DNA from: Glycocaulis sp.
GTDB taxonomy: Bacteria; Pseudomonadota; Alphaproteobacteria; Caulobacterales; Maricaulaceae
Length of the DNA stretch: 64,000 nt
NCBI GenBank assembly: GCA_022565665.1
Contig: JAIUMI010000002.1
Coordinates: 186,001 to 250,000 of the forward strand
Direction of reading: 5' to 3'
A program made the translations under genes and the position numbers. The notes below the pieces were generated by a model. That model had not been told where the DNA came from, did no database searches, and saw only the letters and a list, made by a program, of their open reading frames with translations. This document shows positions 53,800 to 64,000 of this stretch, piece by piece. Position 1 is the first letter of the stretch. Every line of letters starts with the position of its first letter.

Positions 53800-55926
53800 T
53801 TAGGCCGCGTCATCCCCGGCGATTTCCTCGCCGCTATCCTGGTTCACGACTTTCATGGAAAGTTTCACCTTCCCGCGATCGTCAAAGCCCATCAGCTTCA
53901 CCCATACGAGGTCGCCTTCCTTGACGACATCGTTGGGGTGATTGACGCGCTCGGCTTTGAGCTGCGAGACGTGCACAAGGCCGTCACGCGCACCGAAGAA
54001 GTTCACGAAGGCGCCAAAATCCATGACCTTGACCACCTTGCCCTGATAGATTGCGCCCTGTTCGGGCTCGGCCGTCAGGGAGTGGATCCAGTCGCGCGCC
54101 GCCTTGATCGAGGACGCGTCGGCCGAGGCGATCTTGATCGTGCCATCGTCTTCGACATTCACCTTGGCGCCGGTCTTCTCCACGATCTCGCGGATCACCT
54201 TGCCGCCCGTGCCGATGACGTCCCGGATCTTGTCGACCGGGATCTTCATCTGCTCGATGCGCGGCGCGGTTTCGGCGAGCTCGGTGCGGGCACCAGTGAG
54301 CGCCTTGTTCATCTCCTCGAGAATGTAAGCGCGCCCGGCATGAGCCTGATTGAGCGCGGTTTCCATGATCTCGCGGGTGATGCCGGCGATCTTGATATCC
54401 ATCTGCAGCGAGGTGACGCCCTTTTCGGTGCCGGCCACCTTGAAGTCCATGTCACCCAGATGGTCCTCGTCACCGAGGATATCCGACAGTACGGCCACGC
54501 CTTCAGGATCCTTGATCAGGCCCATGGCAATACCCGAAACCGGGCGCGCGATCGGCACACCGGCATCCATCAGCGCCAGCGAGGCGCCGCACACGGTCGC
54601 CATGGAGGACGAACCGTTGGACTCGGTGATCTCCGATACCAGACGGATGGTGTAGGGGAATTCCTCTGCGCTCGGCAGAACCGCGCGCATGGCCCGCCAG
54701 GCCAGCTTGCCGTGACCGATTTCGCGGCGGCCCGGAGCCAGACGGAAGGAGGTCTCGCCGACCGAATAGGGCGGGAAGTTGTAGTGGAGCATGAAGCGCT
54801 CCTTATACGTCCCGGTCAGGTCGTCGATCATCTGCTCGTCTTCACCGGTGCCGAGCGTGGCGACCACGAGGGCCTGCGTCTCGCCGCGGGTGAAGAGGGC
54901 CGAACCGTGCGTGCGCGGCAATATGCCCGCTTCGGACACGATGGCGCGCACATCATCCAGCTTGCGGCCGTCAATGCGCTTGCCGGTCTTGATGATGCCG
55001 CCGCGCACGACAGACGCTTCCACGTCTTTGAGCACGCCCTTTAGCACCACCGGGTCCGCACCGTCAGGATTGGCTTCCGAGACGGCGAGTTCAGCAATGG
55101 CCTTTTCCTTGGCCGCGCCAACTGCCGCATAGCGCTCCGTCTTGTCCTTGATGGTGTAGGCCTTGGCAATGTCCTTGCCGACCAGCTTCTGGACCTTGGC
55201 TTCCAGCGCGGAATGGTCTTCCGGCACGAAGTCCCACGGCTCTTTCGCCGCTTTTTCGGCCAGACGGATGATCATGTCGAGCACGGGCTGGAACGCCTCG
55301 TGACCAGCCACAACCGCGCCGAGCATGATTTCTTCGGTCAGTTCCCTGGCTTCGGATTCCACCATCATCACCGCATCGGAGGTGCCGGCGACAACGAGAT
55401 CAAGCTCGGAGTCTTCCATCTCCACGACGGTCGGGTTGATGATGTACTCGCCGTCCTTGTAGCCCACGCGCGCAGCGCCGATCGGGCCAAGGAAGGGCAG
55501 GCCGGAAATGACCAGAGCGGCAGACGCGCCGACCATGGCAACGATATCGGGATCGTTTTCCATGTCGTGCGACAGCACGGTCAGCATGACCTGGGTGTCG
55601 TTTTTGAAGCCCTTGGGGAAGAGCGGGCGGATCGGCCGGTCGATCAGGCGCGAGGTCAGCGTCTCTTTCTCGGTCGGACGGCCTTCGCGCTTGAAGAAGC
55701 CACCGGGGATTTTCCCGGCTGCGAAGTATTTTTCCTGATAGTTCACGGTCAGCGGGAAGAAATCGATGCCTTCCTTGACCTGTTTCATCGCCACGGCGGT
55801 CGCGAGCACTGTCGTGTCGCCGTAAGTGACGAGGACGGCCCCGTCTGCCTGGCGGGCCATGCGGCCGGTTTCAATGGTGAGCTGGCGTCCAGCCCATTCG
55901 ATCGTCTCTTTGTGGATATTGAACAT
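53800..55926 (-). CDS. pnp: Polyribonucleotide nucleotidyltransferase (PNPase)
   Basis: A 708-residue phosphorolytic 3'-5' exoribonuclease, trimer, part of RNA decay. Two RNase PH domains (about 10-220 and 310-530), a linker helical domain, then KH ([28 protein letters not shown] loop) and S1 ([22 protein letters not shown]). Length is normal. It is the last gene of the nus/rbfA/truB/rpsO region, separated from rpsO by a stem-loop. Confidence 0.98.
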   Translation of the reverse strand: MFNIHKETIEWAGRQLTIETGRMARQADGAVLVTYGDTTVLATAVAMKQVKEGIDFFPLTVNYQEKYFAAGKIPGGFFKREGRPTEKETLTSRLIDRPIRPLFPKGFKNDTQVMLTVLSHDMENDPDIVAMVGASAALVISGLPFLGPIGAARVGYKDGEYIINPTVVEMEDSELDLVVAGTSDAVMMVESEARELTEEIMLGAVVAGHEAFQPVLDMIIRLAEKAAKEPWDFVPEDHSALEAKVQKLVGKDIAKAYTIKDKTERYAAVGAAKEKAIAELAVSEANPDGADPVVLKGVLKDVEASVVRGGIIKTGKRIDGRKLDDVRAIVSEAGILPRTHGSALFTRGETQALVVATLGTGEDEQMIDDLTGTYKERFMLHYNFPPYSVGETSFRLAPGRREIGHGKLAWRAMRAVLPSAEEFPYTIRLVSEITESNGSSSMATVCGASLALMDAGVPIARPVSGIAMGLIKDPEGVAVLSDILGDEDHLGDMDFKVAGTEKGVTSLQMDIKIAGITREIMETALNQAHAGRAYILEEMNKALTGARTELAETAPRIEQMKIPVDKIRDVIGTGGKVIREIVEKTGAKVNVEDDGTIKIASADASSIKAARDWIHSLTAEPEQGAIYQGKVVKVMDFGAFVNFFGARDGLVHVSQLKAERVNHPNDVVKEGDLVWVKLMGFDDRGKVKLSMKVVNQDSGEEIAGDDAA

Positions 55927-55976
55927 GTTCTCTCGTACGTACGGACAGGGCCATGACCATCACGGCCCATAGGAAA

Positions 55977-56004
55977 ACGCCGGTCACCTGATGGCGACCG
56001 GCGT
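55977..56004 (-). terminator. Stem-loop between rpsO and pnp
   Basis: ACGCCGGTC and GACCGGCGT form a perfect 9-bp stem with a 10-nt loop; on the minus strand it is followed by TTTTCC. This may act as a terminator/attenuator or an RNase III-type processing hairpin, as is usual between rpsO and pnp. Confidence 0.7.
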
Positions 56005-56018
56005 GAAGGGTACAAAGC

Positions 56019-56288
56019 CTAGCGGCGCAGGCCGAGCTTTGCGATGAGGACCCGGTAACGCGGTTCGTCAATCCGGGCCAGATAGTCAAGAAGGCGGCGG
56101 CGCTGGGAGACGAGCTTGAGCAGGCCCCGGCGCGAATGATTGTCCTTCTTGTGGGTCTTGAAATGCTCGGTGAGGTTGGCGATGCGCTCGGAGAGCACGG
56201 CCACCTGGACCTCCGGCGAACCGGTGTCGTTGGCCTCACGGGCATATTCCTTGATGAGCGCAGCCTTGCGCTCGGCAGTGATAGACAT
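56019..56288 (-). CDS. rpsO: 30S ribosomal protein S15
   Basis: An 89-residue small-subunit protein that binds 16S r[39 protein letters not shown] is the S15 start and [25 protein letters not shown] is the rRNA-contact block. ATG at 56288 is the family start. It sits between truB and pnp, the conserved order. Confidence 0.98.
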   Translation of the reverse strand: MSITAERKAALIKEYAREANDTGSPEVQVAVLSERIANLTEHFKTHKKDNHSRRGLLKLVSQRRRLLDYLARIDEPRYRVLIAKLGLRR

Positions 56289-56410
56289 GGATGTCATCTC
56301 CACGGTGCCGGTAAGAGCCGGCCTTGCCAGGGCACCGTCCAGCAAGGTCGGCAGTCAATGCGCGGTGCTTATGACCGCAAAGTGCGCCAATAGCAAGGCA
56401 GAGCGTGCGA

Positions 56411-57364
56411 TCAGGCGCTCACGAAGACGCGCCAGGGCGAGAGCTTGCCCGCCTGCAGATCGCCAATGGCCACCGGTTCCTCGCCATCCAGCGCCAGCAC
56501 CGAGCGCGAGCAGTCCCGGTCCCCGATCCAGCGCTCCTGACGCAAGGCCCGCAAGGCATCGGCCCGGCGCGGCGGCACGACAATAGCCCGGCCCTGCCGC
56601 AAGTATGCCGCCTGATCGGGCGTCACATCGAGAACCGGCAGATCGCTGGCCGCGGCGTGAAGCGGGCGCAGGGCCTCGCCCTGACGGCCCTCTTCCTTCA
56701 AGGCGTCGAGGTCTGCCAGGGTGATCGCATCTTCGATCGCAAACGGACCGACCCCGATCCGGCGCAGGGCCGCGACATGACCCTCAGCGCCCAGCCGGGC
56801 GGCCAGGTCGCGTGCCAGTGAGCGCACATAGGTGCCCTTGCCGCACACCATTTCCAGCACGCTCAGATCGGCTGACGGGGTGGATACGAGCGTAAGTGCA
56901 TCAATGCGCACCTTGCGCGCTTCAAGCTCCACGGTCTCGCCCGCGCGAGCCAGATCATAGGCGCGCTCGCCATCAATACGGATCGCGGAGAAGACGGGCG
57001 GCACCTGCTCCACATCGCCGACGAAGGCGGGCAAAGCGGCCTCGATATCGGAAGGTGAAGGACGCACATCGCTGGTGGCGGTCTCTTCGCCTTCCGCGTC
57101 CAGCGTATCGGTGGAGATGCCCCAGCGAATGGTGAAGCGATAGGTCTTGGTACCGTCCTGCGCAAACGGCACGGTCTTGGTGGCTTCACCCAGCGCAATC
57201 GGCAACAAGCCCGTGGCCAGCGGATCGAGCGTGCCGGCATGACCGGCTTTTCGCGCATTGAAGATGCGCCGCACCGCAGAGACCGCCTGCGTGGACGTCA
57301 TCTCGGCCGGCTTGTCGAGCAGGACCCAGCCATCGACCGGATCACCCTTTTTCCTGCGTGCCAT
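56411..57364 (-). CDS. truB: tRNA pseudouridine(55) synthase
   Basis: A 317-residue enzyme that makes pseudouridine 55 in the T-loop of tRNAs. [23 protein letters not shown] contains the catalytic Asp in [23 protein letters not shown] and [12 protein letters not shown] are the further conserved blocks. It has a 6-bp gap to rbfA. Alphaproteobacterial length. Confidence 0.97.
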   Translation of the reverse strand: MARRKKGDPVDGWVLLDKPAEMTSTQAVSAVRRIFNARKAGHAGTLDPLATGLLPIALGEATKTVPFAQDGTKTYRFTIRWGISTDTLDAEGEETATSDVRPSPSDIEAALPAFVGDVEQVPPVFSAIRIDGERAYDLARAGETVELEARKVRIDALTLVSTPSADLSVLEMVCGKGTYVRSLARDLAARLGAEGHVAALRRIGVGPFAIEDAITLADLDALKEEGRQGEALRPLHAAASDLPVLDVTPDQAAYLRQGRAIVVPPRRADALRALRQERWIGDRDCSRSVLALDGEEPVAIGDLQAGKLSPWRVFVSA

Positions 57365-57370
57365 TTCCGC

Positions 57371-57739
57371 TCAGTCCAGATCGCGTTTCACGTGCGGGCG
57401 GGACAGCACCTCATCGACATGGGCGGCCTCGTCGAACCGGTCATCGGCCTCAAAGCGCAGCTTCGGGGTGAAGCGCAGATCGATCCGCCGGGCAAGCTCG
57501 CGCTGGAGATAGCCCGCCGCATGATCGAGCGCCTTGGCGAGTTTCGCCCGGTCGGCCTGGCCCATCGCGGCGACAAAGACGGTCGCATGGCGCAGATCCG
57601 GGCTCATGCGCGCCTCGGTCACGGTGATGGGCACGCCCGCCATCGCCGGATCATGGATCGCGCCTTCGGCAATGATATCGGCCAGCGCGCGCCGGACGAG
57701 TTCTCCGGCACGCAACTGACGCTGGGACTGAACCTTCAT
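57371..57739 (-). CDS. rbfA: Ribosome-binding factor A
   Basis: A 122-residue KH-like protein for 30S maturation. QRQLRAGELVRRALADIIAEG and ITVTEARMSPDLRHATVFV are conserved; PKLRFEADDRFDEAAHVDEVL ends the core. ATG at 57739 is used because the TTG two codons upstream has no better ribosome-binding site. The gene is followed by truB 6 bp later. Confidence 0.96.
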   Translation of the reverse strand: MKVQSQRQLRAGELVRRALADIIAEGAIHDPAMAGVPITVTEARMSPDLRHATVFVAAMGQADRAKLAKALDHAAGYLQRELARRIDLRFTPKLRFEADDRFDEAAHVDEVLSRPHVKRDLD

Positions 57740-57841
57740 GGGCAACTACCTCGTTTCCGTGCAGGACGGGCCGGGATTGAACCGGGACGCCCGTGGAAAG
57801 GGGGCGGGTGATACGCGCAGAAGCGCGCGCTGGCAAGCCGC

Positions 57842-58303
57842 TCAACCGCGCACCACCATGATGGCACCGGCGACCAGCAAGGCAACACCGGCCAGACGCA
57901 CCAGATTGGCCGGGCGCACATCAAGGCCCAGAAGACCGAAATGGTCCATGGCCAGCGCCGCGATCAGCTGGGCGGCGATCAGCACTGAGAAGAAGGCACC
58001 CACACCGATCTTCGGTGTTGCCCAGGCGGCTGTCGTCACGAACAGCGCGCCGAGCGCCCCGCCTGCGATCCACAGATGGGGCGGAACGGCGGCGAGGGTC
58101 TCGCGGCCCGGAAGGCCGTTCCTCAGAGCCAGCACGCTCACCACGCTCAGCATGATCAGTGCCCCGGCGCCGAAATTCACCAGCGCCGCGCGGAAGGGCG
58201 ATTGCAGCAGCGCTGCAAGCTGGGCGTTGAAGGCGGGCTGCGTTGCCACCGCCGCACCAGCAATGACGGCCATGAGAATCGGGAAGGCAATGGCGGCGTT
58301 CAT
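57842..58303 (-). CDS. DMT/YdcZ-family membrane protein
   Basis: A 153-residue protein with four to five hydrophobic helices, of the DUF606/YdcZ type (half-size DMT-like). FPILMAVIAGAAVATQPAFNAQLAALLQSPFRAALVNFGAG and TPKIGVGAFFSVLIAAQLIAALAMDHFG are typical. The ATG at 58303 has AAGGA 7 nt upstream, better than the ATG at 58330. Substrate unknown; it interrupts the usual infB-rbfA adjacency. Confidence 0.85.
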   Translation of the reverse strand: MNAAIAFPILMAVIAGAAVATQPAFNAQLAALLQSPFRAALVNFGAGALIMLSVVSVLALRNGLPGRETLAAVPPHLWIAGGALGALFVTTAAWATPKIGVGAFFSVLIAAQLIAALAMDHFGLLGLDVRPANLVRLAGVALLVAGAIMVVRG

Positions 58304-58394
58304 GCGGTTTCCTTGCAATTTGCCAGTCATGCTTCAACCCTGCCGGGCGGGCCGGCGTTCCATGACCCTTTGCGCCCTCCGGCCGCAAGCGAAA

Positions 58395-58420
58395 GACCCC
58401 GGCCGTTGCCGGCCGGGGTC
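58395..58420 (-). terminator. Terminator after infB
   Basis: GACCCCGGCCG (58395-58405), TTGC loop, CGGCCGGGGTC (58410-58420): an 11-bp stem, followed on the minus strand by TTTCGC. It separates infB from the YdcZ gene and rbfA. Confidence 0.8.
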
Positions 58421-58448
58421 TGTTGGTCTGCACTCAGACTGTTGCCCG

Positions 58449-61016
58449 TCAGAGCTTGCGCTCGATCTCCTCAACGGTGAAGCACTCGATCAGGTCGCCC
58501 TTCTGCAGGTCATGATAGCCGACAAAGCCCATGCCGCATTCGGTACCGGCGCGCACCTCATTGACCTCGTCCTTGAAGCGCTTGAGCGTGGAGAGCTCGC
58601 CTTCATGGATGACGGTATCGTTGCGCAAGAGGCGCACACCGCAACCGCGGCGCACCACGCCCTCGGTCACGCGGCAACCGGCCACCTTGCCCAGCTTGGT
58701 GATGTTGAAGACTTCGAGGATCTCCGCATAGCCGATGAAGGTTTCGCGTTTCTCCGGCGCCAGAAGGCCTTCCAGCGTCTTCTTCACGTCATCGATCACG
58801 TCATAGATGATCGAGTAGTACCGGATCTCGACCTTTTCGGCCTCGGCAAGGTCGCGCGCCTGCTTGTTGGCACGGACATTGAAGGCGAAGATCGGCGCGC
58901 CGGAGGCTTTGGCCAGCTGCACATCAGCTTCGGACACACCGCCCGGTGCAGAGTGGATAACGCGGGCGCGCACTTCCTCATTGCCCGCCTTTTCCAGCGC
59001 CATGGTCAGCGCCTCCGCAGAGCCCTGAACATCGGCCTTGATGAGGATGGGCAGCTCCTGCACCTCGCTCTGCTGCAGGCGGGCCATCATCTGTTCCAGC
59101 GAAGTGCCGCCACCACCCGTTCCGGCGCTCTTGTTGCGGCGCTGACGCACGCGGTAGTCGACGATCTCGCGGGCGCGGGCCTCGCTCTCGACAACAGAGA
59201 ACGCTTCGCCGGGTTCCGGCGCACCATCCAGGCCGAGAATCTCGGCAGGCAGAGACGGGCCGGCCTCGCTCATCTGCTGGCCGCGCTCATTGGTCAGGGC
59301 GCGTACCTTGCCCCACTGCGCGCCGGCTACAACGATATCGCTGCGCTTCAGCGTGCCGCGCTTGACCAGAACGGTGGCGACCGGGCCGCGGCCCTTGTCG
59401 CCCTGGCTTTCAATGACAATGCCTTCAGCGGAGCGGTCCGGATTGGCTTTCAGCTCCAGCATTTCCGCCTGAAGGCTGATCGCCTCGGTCAGCTCTTCCA
59501 GACCCGTGCGCTGCTTGGCAGAGACCGGAACGGCCTGCACGTCACCGCCCATGGATTCCACCACGATCTCGTGCTGGAGCAGGTTGTTTAGCACCTTGTC
59601 CGGCGTGGCATCCGGCTTGTCGATCTTGTTGATCGCCACGATGATCGGCACACCGGCCGCCTTGGCGTGATTGATCGCTTCGACCGTCTGCGGCATTACG
59701 CCGTCATCGGCGGCCACAACGAGAATGACGATATCGGTCGCCTGCGCGCCGCGGGCCCGCATGGCCGAGAAGGCCGCGTGGCCGGGCGTGTCGAGGAAGG
59801 TGATCTTGTCACCGCTCTTGAGCTGCACCTGATAGGCACCGATATGCTGGGTGATGCCACCGGCCTCACCGCCCGCCACGTCGGTTGACCGCAGCGCATC
59901 GAGCAGCGAGGTCTTGCCGTGATCGACATGGCCCATGACCGTGACGACCGGCGGGCGCGGCTTCTTGGTGTCTTCGGGATCATCAGCGGAGATGAAGCCC
60001 TCTTCCACGTCGGAGTCGGCAACCCGCCTCACCCGGTGGCCGAACTCTTCCACGATCAACTCGGCATCATCGGCATCAAGGAAGTCGACGGCGCGGACCA
60101 TCTGGCCCTGCTTCATCAGGAATTTCACCACATCGGCGGCGCGCTCGGCCATGCGGTTGGCGAGCTCCTGCACCGTGATGCTTTCAGGGACGACGACCTC
60201 ACGCGAGACCTTTTCACGGTCGCTGCCGCCTTGCGTGCGGCGCTGCTTCTCACGCTCACGCGCACGGCGCATCGAGGCGAGCGAGCGCTGGCGGTCCTCA
60301 TCATCCTCGACCAGGTTCTGAATGGTCAGACGGCCCTTGTGCCGGCGTTCACCGGCATCCTTGGAACGCGCCGGCGCAGCCTTGGCCGCAGGGGCAAGCT
60401 TCTTCTTGCCGCGTCCGTCATCCTCGTCGCCATCAGGTGCGCCCTTGGCGCGCGCATCCTTTTCAGGCGCGGCCTTGCGCTGCGGCTTGGCGGTATCGGG
60501 ATCGGCCGGCACGGGAATGGCGGCCGGATCGATGACAGGCGTTTCCTCGACCGTACGGGCCTTGCGCTCCACGGCGGCCTTGCGGGCCTCCTCCTCGCGC
60601 TTGCGCTGTTCTTCGAGTGCCTTGCGGTCTTCCTCGGCCTTGCGGGCAAGCTCTTCCTCTTCCGCCTTGCGCTTGGCATCGCGTTCAGCGGCTTCGGCGC
60701 GCGCGCGGGCAATCGCGCGCTGGCGCTTGATCAGCTCTTCTTCCGACAGGCCCAGCTGCTTGGCCTTGGCGGCAAGGGCGGCACGGGCCTTGTCAGCATC
60801 GCTGACAGGCTTGCCGGACGGGCTGGCCGCCGGGGCTGCGCCCGCTGCCGGGGCACCGGGAGTGCCCGGCGCCACGCGCTTGCGCTTTTTCTCCACCACG
60901 ACAGCCTTGGAGCGACCGCGCGGGAAGTTCTGCTTCACCGTGCCGGCGCCAGCCGTACGGCTGCCGAGTGTGAGGGGCTTGCGGCCCGAAGGATTGCGTT
61001 CGTCAGCGTCGCTCAT
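58449..61016 (-). CDS. infB: Translation initiation factor IF-2
   Basis: An 855-residue GTPase that positions initiator tRNA. The N-terminal part (to about 330) is a charged, Ala/Lys/Glu-rich linker with a helix bundle. The G domain is [29 protein letters not shown] and NKIDKPDA; the C-terminal domains follow. Length is normal for alphaproteobacteria. It follows the ylxR-like gene with a 153-bp gap. Confidence 0.98.
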   Translation of the reverse strand: MSDADERNPSGRKPLTLGSRTAGAGTVKQNFPRGRSKAVVVEKKRKRVAPGTPGAPAAGAAPAASPSGKPVSDADKARAALAAKAKQLGLSEEELIKRQRAIARARAEAAERDAKRKAEEEELARKAEEDRKALEEQRKREEEARKAAVERKARTVEETPVIDPAAIPVPADPDTAKPQRKAAPEKDARAKGAPDGDEDDGRGKKKLAPAAKAAPARSKDAGERRHKGRLTIQNLVEDDEDRQRSLASMRRAREREKQRRTQGGSDREKVSREVVVPESITVQELANRMAERAADVVKFLMKQGQMVRAVDFLDADDAELIVEEFGHRVRRVADSDVEEGFISADDPEDTKKPRPPVVTVMGHVDHGKTSLLDALRSTDVAGGEAGGITQHIGAYQVQLKSGDKITFLDTPGHAAFSAMRARGAQATDIVILVVAADDGVMPQTVEAINHAKAAGVPIIVAINKIDKPDATPDKVLNNLLQHEIVVESMGGDVQAVPVSAKQRTGLEELTEAISLQAEMLELKANPDRSAEGIVIESQGDKGRGPVATVLVKRGTLKRSDIVVAGAQWGKVRALTNERGQQMSEAGPSLPAEILGLDGAPEPGEAFSVVESEARAREIVDYRVRQRRNKSAGTGGGGTSLEQMMARLQQSEVQELPILIKADVQGSAEALTMALEKAGNEEVRARVIHSAPGGVSEADVQLAKASGAPIFAFNVRANKQARDLAEAEKVEIRYYSIIYDVIDDVKKTLEGLLAPEKRETFIGYAEILEVFNITKLGKVAGCRVTEGVVRRGCGVRLLRNDTVIHEGELSTLKRFKDEVNEVRAGTECGMGFVGYHDLQKGDLIECFTVEEIERKL

Positions 61017-61169
61017 AAACGTCTTTCATCGCGGCCTGTCGTCAAAGGCATTCTTGCCGGAGTGCGCCGCCACACCCTGACTGCCCTGTCCATCACCGGC
61101 TCCGGCGAAAGGCCCGCTAAACTAGCGGCCTTGCCTGCCGTTTCAACTCCCCTGGTGCCCTCGCGCGCA

Positions 61170-61814
61170 TCAGCCGCGCCCGGCACCGCTATCCCTGTCT
61201 TCGCCCGCGGGCAGAAAACCCGCCAGCTTGCCGGCCAGCACCGTGATCCGGCGCGCTTCCGGCCCCTCAGCCAGCACCAGATGCACCACGCCTGACCGTC
61301 CCAGTGCCGCGCCCAGCGTTTCCGCGTCGAAGGCCTCCAGAACCGGAAGCCCCGGGGCGGCGTTGAAGGCCAGCGCGTCTACCTTGCGCCGGCCGTCGCT
61401 TGCCCCGTCACTGGCCTCGATGCGCCAGGCCGGTCTGGCTGCCTGTGCCAGCCCCTGCCTTGCCGCATCATAGCCTATCGCGAGCCGTCCCGCGCGCCTT
61501 GCGAGCCCCAGCGTCTGCAAAATCGCTTCACGCAGCTGACGCTCGAACATGCCGGCAAGGTCTTCCGGCACCTCCACCGGGCCTTCAAACGCCCGGAAAA
61601 AAGCCTTCTTGCGCACCGCCAGCTCCACCGCCTCGCGGCTGGCGCTGACCCAGGCACCGCGTCCGGGCAGCCTTGCGGCCAGATCCGGCACGATCACCCG
61701 GTCCGGGCTCAGCGCGACCCGCAAAAGCTGGTCTTCATGGGCGGTTTCACCCGTCACCACGCAGCGCCGTTCCCTTGGCGTCTTCATGCGGCTGGCCCTG
61801 GCGCCCCGGCTCAC
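61170..61814 (-). CDS. YlxR/DUF448 RNA-binding protein fused to an L7Ae-like domain
   Basis: A 214-residue cytoplasmic protein. The first ~90 residues are the YlxR (DUF448) fold: ERRCVVTGETAHEDQLLRVAL and LPGRGAWVSASREAVELAVRK. From about 95 to 195 lies an L7Ae/YlxQ-like domain (ILQTLGLARRAGRLAIGYDAA ... VVHLVLAEGPEARRI). The GTG start overlaps the nusA TGA as GTGA; ATG at 61787 is an alternative. YlxR homologues modulate RNase P and rRNA-linked transcription. The fusion is normal for alphaproteobacteria. Confidence 0.9.
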   Translation of the reverse strand: MSRGARASRMKTPRERRCVVTGETAHEDQLLRVALSPDRVIVPDLAARLPGRGAWVSASREAVELAVRKKAFFRAFEGPVEVPEDLAGMFERQLREAILQTLGLARRAGRLAIGYDAARQGLAQAARPAWRIEASDGASDGRRKVDALAFNAAPGLPVLEAFDAETLGAALGRSGVVHLVLAEGPEARRITVLAGKLAGFLPAGEDRDSGAGRG

Positions 61815-63565
61815 TTGTCCTCGTCTTCCTCCCCGCCGGCCGTCTCGTCACCACCGGCATTGATCAGCGTTTCGAGATCGACGCCCAGACGCTCGGCCTC
61901 GGCTTCCAGAGCGGCCAGATCGAACTCGCCGGCTTCCGCCTCAAGCTCTTCCTCGCTCATCTCTTCCACCGGCGCAGCTTCCTCGGCAGGCGCTTCCTCA
62001 ACCGGAAGGTCGTCCTCGGAAATCCAGCCTGCGGCCACCCGGGCGCGCATGATCATGCGTTCGGCATCCGCCGCATCGACATCAAAGCCGTCAAGAATGC
62101 CCGGCTCCCGTACGCGCTCGCCATCACGGGTCTCGTACCAGCCGCGCAGATCGTCCGGCGTCATGCCGGCCAGATCGTCGACCGTGAACACCTCGTGCTC
62201 GCCGAACTTGACCGCCATGGGCAGGGTTACACCGGCAATTTCCAGAACAGCGTCCTCGACGCCCAGCTCCTTGCGGCGGGCATCCTGCTCGGCGGCCTGA
62301 CGCTCGAGGAACTCCTTGGCGCGGGTCTGGATCTCTTCGGCTGTCGCATCATCAAAGCCTTCGATGATGGCAATCTCGTCCAGCTCGACAAAGGCAAGGT
62401 CTTCCACATCGGTGAAGCCTTCGGTCGCCAGCAGCTGGGCAATGACCTCGTCCACATCAAGGGCTTCCATGAAGAGGGCGGTACGCTCGGTGAACTCTTT
62501 CTGGCGGCGCTCGCTCTCTTCAACCTCGGTCAGGATGTCGATCGACCAGCCAGTAAGCTGGCTGGCAAGGCGCACATTCTGGCCGCGCCGGCCAATGGCC
62601 AGCGAGAGCTGGTCATCGGGCACAACCACCTCGATGCGCTGGTTCTCCTCATCCAGCACGACCTTGGCGACCTCGGCCGGCTGCAGCGCATTGACGATGA
62701 AGGTCGCGGGGTCCGGATTCCACGGAATGATGTCGATCTTCTCGCCGGCAAGCTCGTTCACCACGGCCTGCACGCGGCTGCCGCGCATACCCACGCAGGC
62801 GCCGACCGGGTCGATCGAGTTGTCATTGGAGATGACGGCGATCTTGGCCCGGCTGCCCGGATCCCGCGCCACGCGCGGGATCTCGATAATGCCTTCATAG
62901 ACTTCCGGCACTTCCTGCGCGAACAGGGCGGCCATGAAATCGGGGTGCGCGCGCGACAGGAAGATCTGCGGCCCGCGCACCTCGGTGCGGACATCATAGA
63001 TATAGGCGCGCACGCGGTCATTGGGCTGGAGAGCTTCGCGCGGAATGGAATCGTTGCGGCGGATAATGCCTTCGGCCTTGCCCAGATCAATGATGGCATT
63101 GCCGTACTCGACGCGCTTGACCACGCCATTGACGATCTCGCCGATGCGGTCCTTGTACTCTTCGTACTGACGCTCACGCTCGGCCTCGCGTACTTTCTGC
63201 GTGATCACCTGCTTGGCGGTCTGGGACGCGACCCGGCCGAACTCGATGGGCGGAAGCTCTTCCTCGAACACCGTGCCGATCTCGGCAGCCGGGTCGATCG
63301 TCTTCGCCTCATCCAGCGTGATCTGCTGGGAGTCGTTTTCCACCTCTTCCACCACCGTGGTGTGGCGCGTCAGGCGCATCTCGCCGGTCTTGGGGTGGAT
63401 GGAGCAGCGAATATCCAGCTCGCTGCCATAGCGCGAGCGGGCCGCTTTCTGGATCGCTTCCTCGATAGCGGCGAGCACGAGCGGCTCATCAATCATCTTC
63501 TCCTGCGCAACTGCGCGGGCAATCTGCAGAAGTTCCAGCCTGTTGGCGCTGACCCCGATGGCCAT
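61811..63565 (-). CDS. nusA: Transcription termination/antitermination factor NusA
   Basis: A 584-residue RNA polymerase-associated factor. Order: N-terminal RNAP-binding domain, S1 (about 145-205), two KH domains ([25 protein letters not shown] is the KH1 core), then Helix-hairpin and acidic C-terminal repeats ([21 protein letters not shown]). The tail is very acidic (Glu/Asp). Length is normal. It overlaps the next gene by 4 nt and follows rimP by 35 bp. Confidence 0.98.
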   Translation of the reverse strand: MAIGVSANRLELLQIARAVAQEKMIDEPLVLAAIEEAIQKAARSRYGSELDIRCSIHPKTGEMRLTRHTTVVEEVENDSQQITLDEAKTIDPAAEIGTVFEEELPPIEFGRVASQTAKQVITQKVREAERERQYEEYKDRIGEIVNGVVKRVEYGNAIIDLGKAEGIIRRNDSIPREALQPNDRVRAYIYDVRTEVRGPQIFLSRAHPDFMAALFAQEVPEVYEGIIEIPRVARDPGSRAKIAVISNDNSIDPVGACVGMRGSRVQAVVNELAGEKIDIIPWNPDPATFIVNALQPAEVAKVVLDEENQRIEVVVPDDQLSLAIGRRGQNVRLASQLTGWSIDILTEVEESERRQKEFTERTALFMEALDVDEVIAQLLATEGFTDVEDLAFVELDEIAIIEGFDDATAEEIQTRAKEFLERQAAEQDARRKELGVEDAVLEIAGVTLPMAVKFGEHEVFTVDDLAGMTPDDLRGWYETRDGERVREPGILDGFDVDAADAERMIMRARVAAGWISEDDLPVEEAPAEEAAPVEEMSEEELEAEAGEFDLAALEAEAERLGVDLETLINAGGDETAGGEEDEDK

Positions 63566-63600
63566 GAGCGTAAATCCTGTTGTCTGTTGGTCTTGAAAAC

Positions 63601-64000
63601 TTAAGGGTTGGTCTTGTCGGTCGTGTCAGTCTCGTCTGCCGTGTCCGCGCCTTCGGTCCAGACCGGGGCTTCTCCGCCGCGCCCTTTCAGGGACTCGGTG
63701 ATCAGCGCATCGGTCAGGATCAGCCGCGCTTCGGCTATCCATTCAAACGGCAGAAGGGCGGTTTCTTCCTCGCCCTCAAGATCGATAAGCACGTTTTCGC
63801 CTTCGATGCCGGCCAGAATGCCGCGGAAACGCTTGCGTCCCTCGACGAGGCGGTCCAGCTCGATCTTGGCTTCAAAGCCTTCCCAGCGCGCGAAATGCGC
63901 CAGCGCGGTCAGCGGCCGGTCAATACCGGGCGAGGACACCTCAAGCGTATACTCGCCGGAAATGGGATCAGCCGCTTCAAACACTTCAGACAGGGCGCGC
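63601..64000 (-). CDS. rimP: Ribosome maturation factor RimP (3' part; start beyond window)
   Basis: The C-terminal ~133 codons of RimP, needed for 30S assembly. SEVFEAADPISGEYTLEVSSPGIDRPLT (the conserved EVSSPGIDRPL) is at the start of the visible part, which is reading in from outside. The last ~25 residues are Thr/Asp-rich. The N-terminus is cut by the window end. Confidence 0.93.
   Translation of the reverse strand, partial: RALSEVFEAADPISGEYTLEVSSPGIDRPLTALAHFARWEGFEAKIELDRLVEGRKRFRGILAGIEGENVLIDLEGEEETALLPFEWIAEARLILTDALITESLKGRGGEAPVWTEGADTADETDTTDKTNP

Noticed and set aside
57762-57795. tRNA-like T-arm (CCGG-TTCAATC-CCGG on the minus strand) upstream of rbfA
   Set aside because: Only the T-arm-like hairpin fits. 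No acceptor partner or anticodon arm lies in the expected 65 bases, so it is not a tRNA gene.

Overview
This is a 64-kb stretch of a high-GC chromosome from an alphaproteobacterium. The gene content fits the Caulobacterales/Maricaulales side (Maricaulis, Oceanicaulis or Glycocaulis-like): a ccmABCDG cytochrome-c maturation set, sdhCDAB, a rimP-nusA-ylxR-infB...rbfA-truB-rpsO-pnp order, many small lipoproteins, and several exported peptidases of the kind these oligotrophic prosthecate marine bacteria carry. The placement rests on gene content and promoter style only; no rRNA or tRNA gene is present. I see no prophage, insertion sequence, integrase or CRISPR array.

Layout. 0-6 kb: glutamate synthase (gltD-gltB, minus strand), a bfd-bfr iron-storage pair behind a Fur-like promoter, an exported amidohydrolase, a small ArsR/SRPBCC/membrane-protein operon, and rpmB. 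6-14 kb: a DEAD-box helicase whose basic tail is cut off by an in-frame amber codon, folP, a CpcT-like protein, a GntR regulator, dapF and an S9 lipoprotein peptidase. 13.8-16.5 kb: an mntA-hepT toxin-antitoxin pair, mmsA and a small Inh-like exported protein. 16.6-19.3 kb: arsenic resistance (arsC-acr3-arsH divergent from arsR over a palindromic operator). 19.3-29.5 kb: acyltransferase, sdhCDAB, SDR, DUF885 peptidase and aconitase. 29.6-32.7 kb: ccmA-B, an intergenic-repeat island, then ccmC-D-G. 32.7-39.4 kb: a MarR regulator with a poly-lysine tail, a Nudix hydrolase, a lipoprotein-pdxY-serine hydrolase operon, and a bifunctional penicillin-binding protein. 39.5-45 kb: small envelope proteins, a GDPD lipoprotein, a Tat-exported D-amino-acid-oxidase-like protein whose C-terminal motif block sits at the N-terminus, purA, and a PagL-like lipid A deacylase. 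45-47.5 kb: a zinc locus (ZIP transporter, His-rich DUF2796, DUF3299) with two Zur-like palindromes. 47.6-53.7 kb: an N-acyl-D-amino-acid deacylase and an SBF-family transporter, now separated by an inserted HExxH peptidase gene, then an M28 peptidase lipoprotein. 53.8-64 kb: the translation/RNA operon on the minus strand.

How the genes work together. Central carbon metabolism (aconitase, succinate dehydrogenase, mmsA), respiration (ccm), nitrogen assimilation (glt) and the transcription/translation operon form the core. Around them are genes for peptide and D-amino-acid scavenging at the envelope (S9, DUF885, M28, HExxH peptidase, two amidohydrolases, DAO-like protein) and for metal homeostasis (bfd/bfr, ars, zinc locus).

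The most unusual items are the apparent circular permutation of the D-amino-acid oxidase fold (41253-42392); the peptidase gene inserted at the 3' end of the SBF transporter with a 40-bp duplication that preserves the old stop/start coupling of transporter and deacylase (49382-50934); the nonsense codon in the helicase, with its 51-codon tail still open downstream (7997-8155); and the ZIP-DUF2796-DUF3299 zinc cluster.
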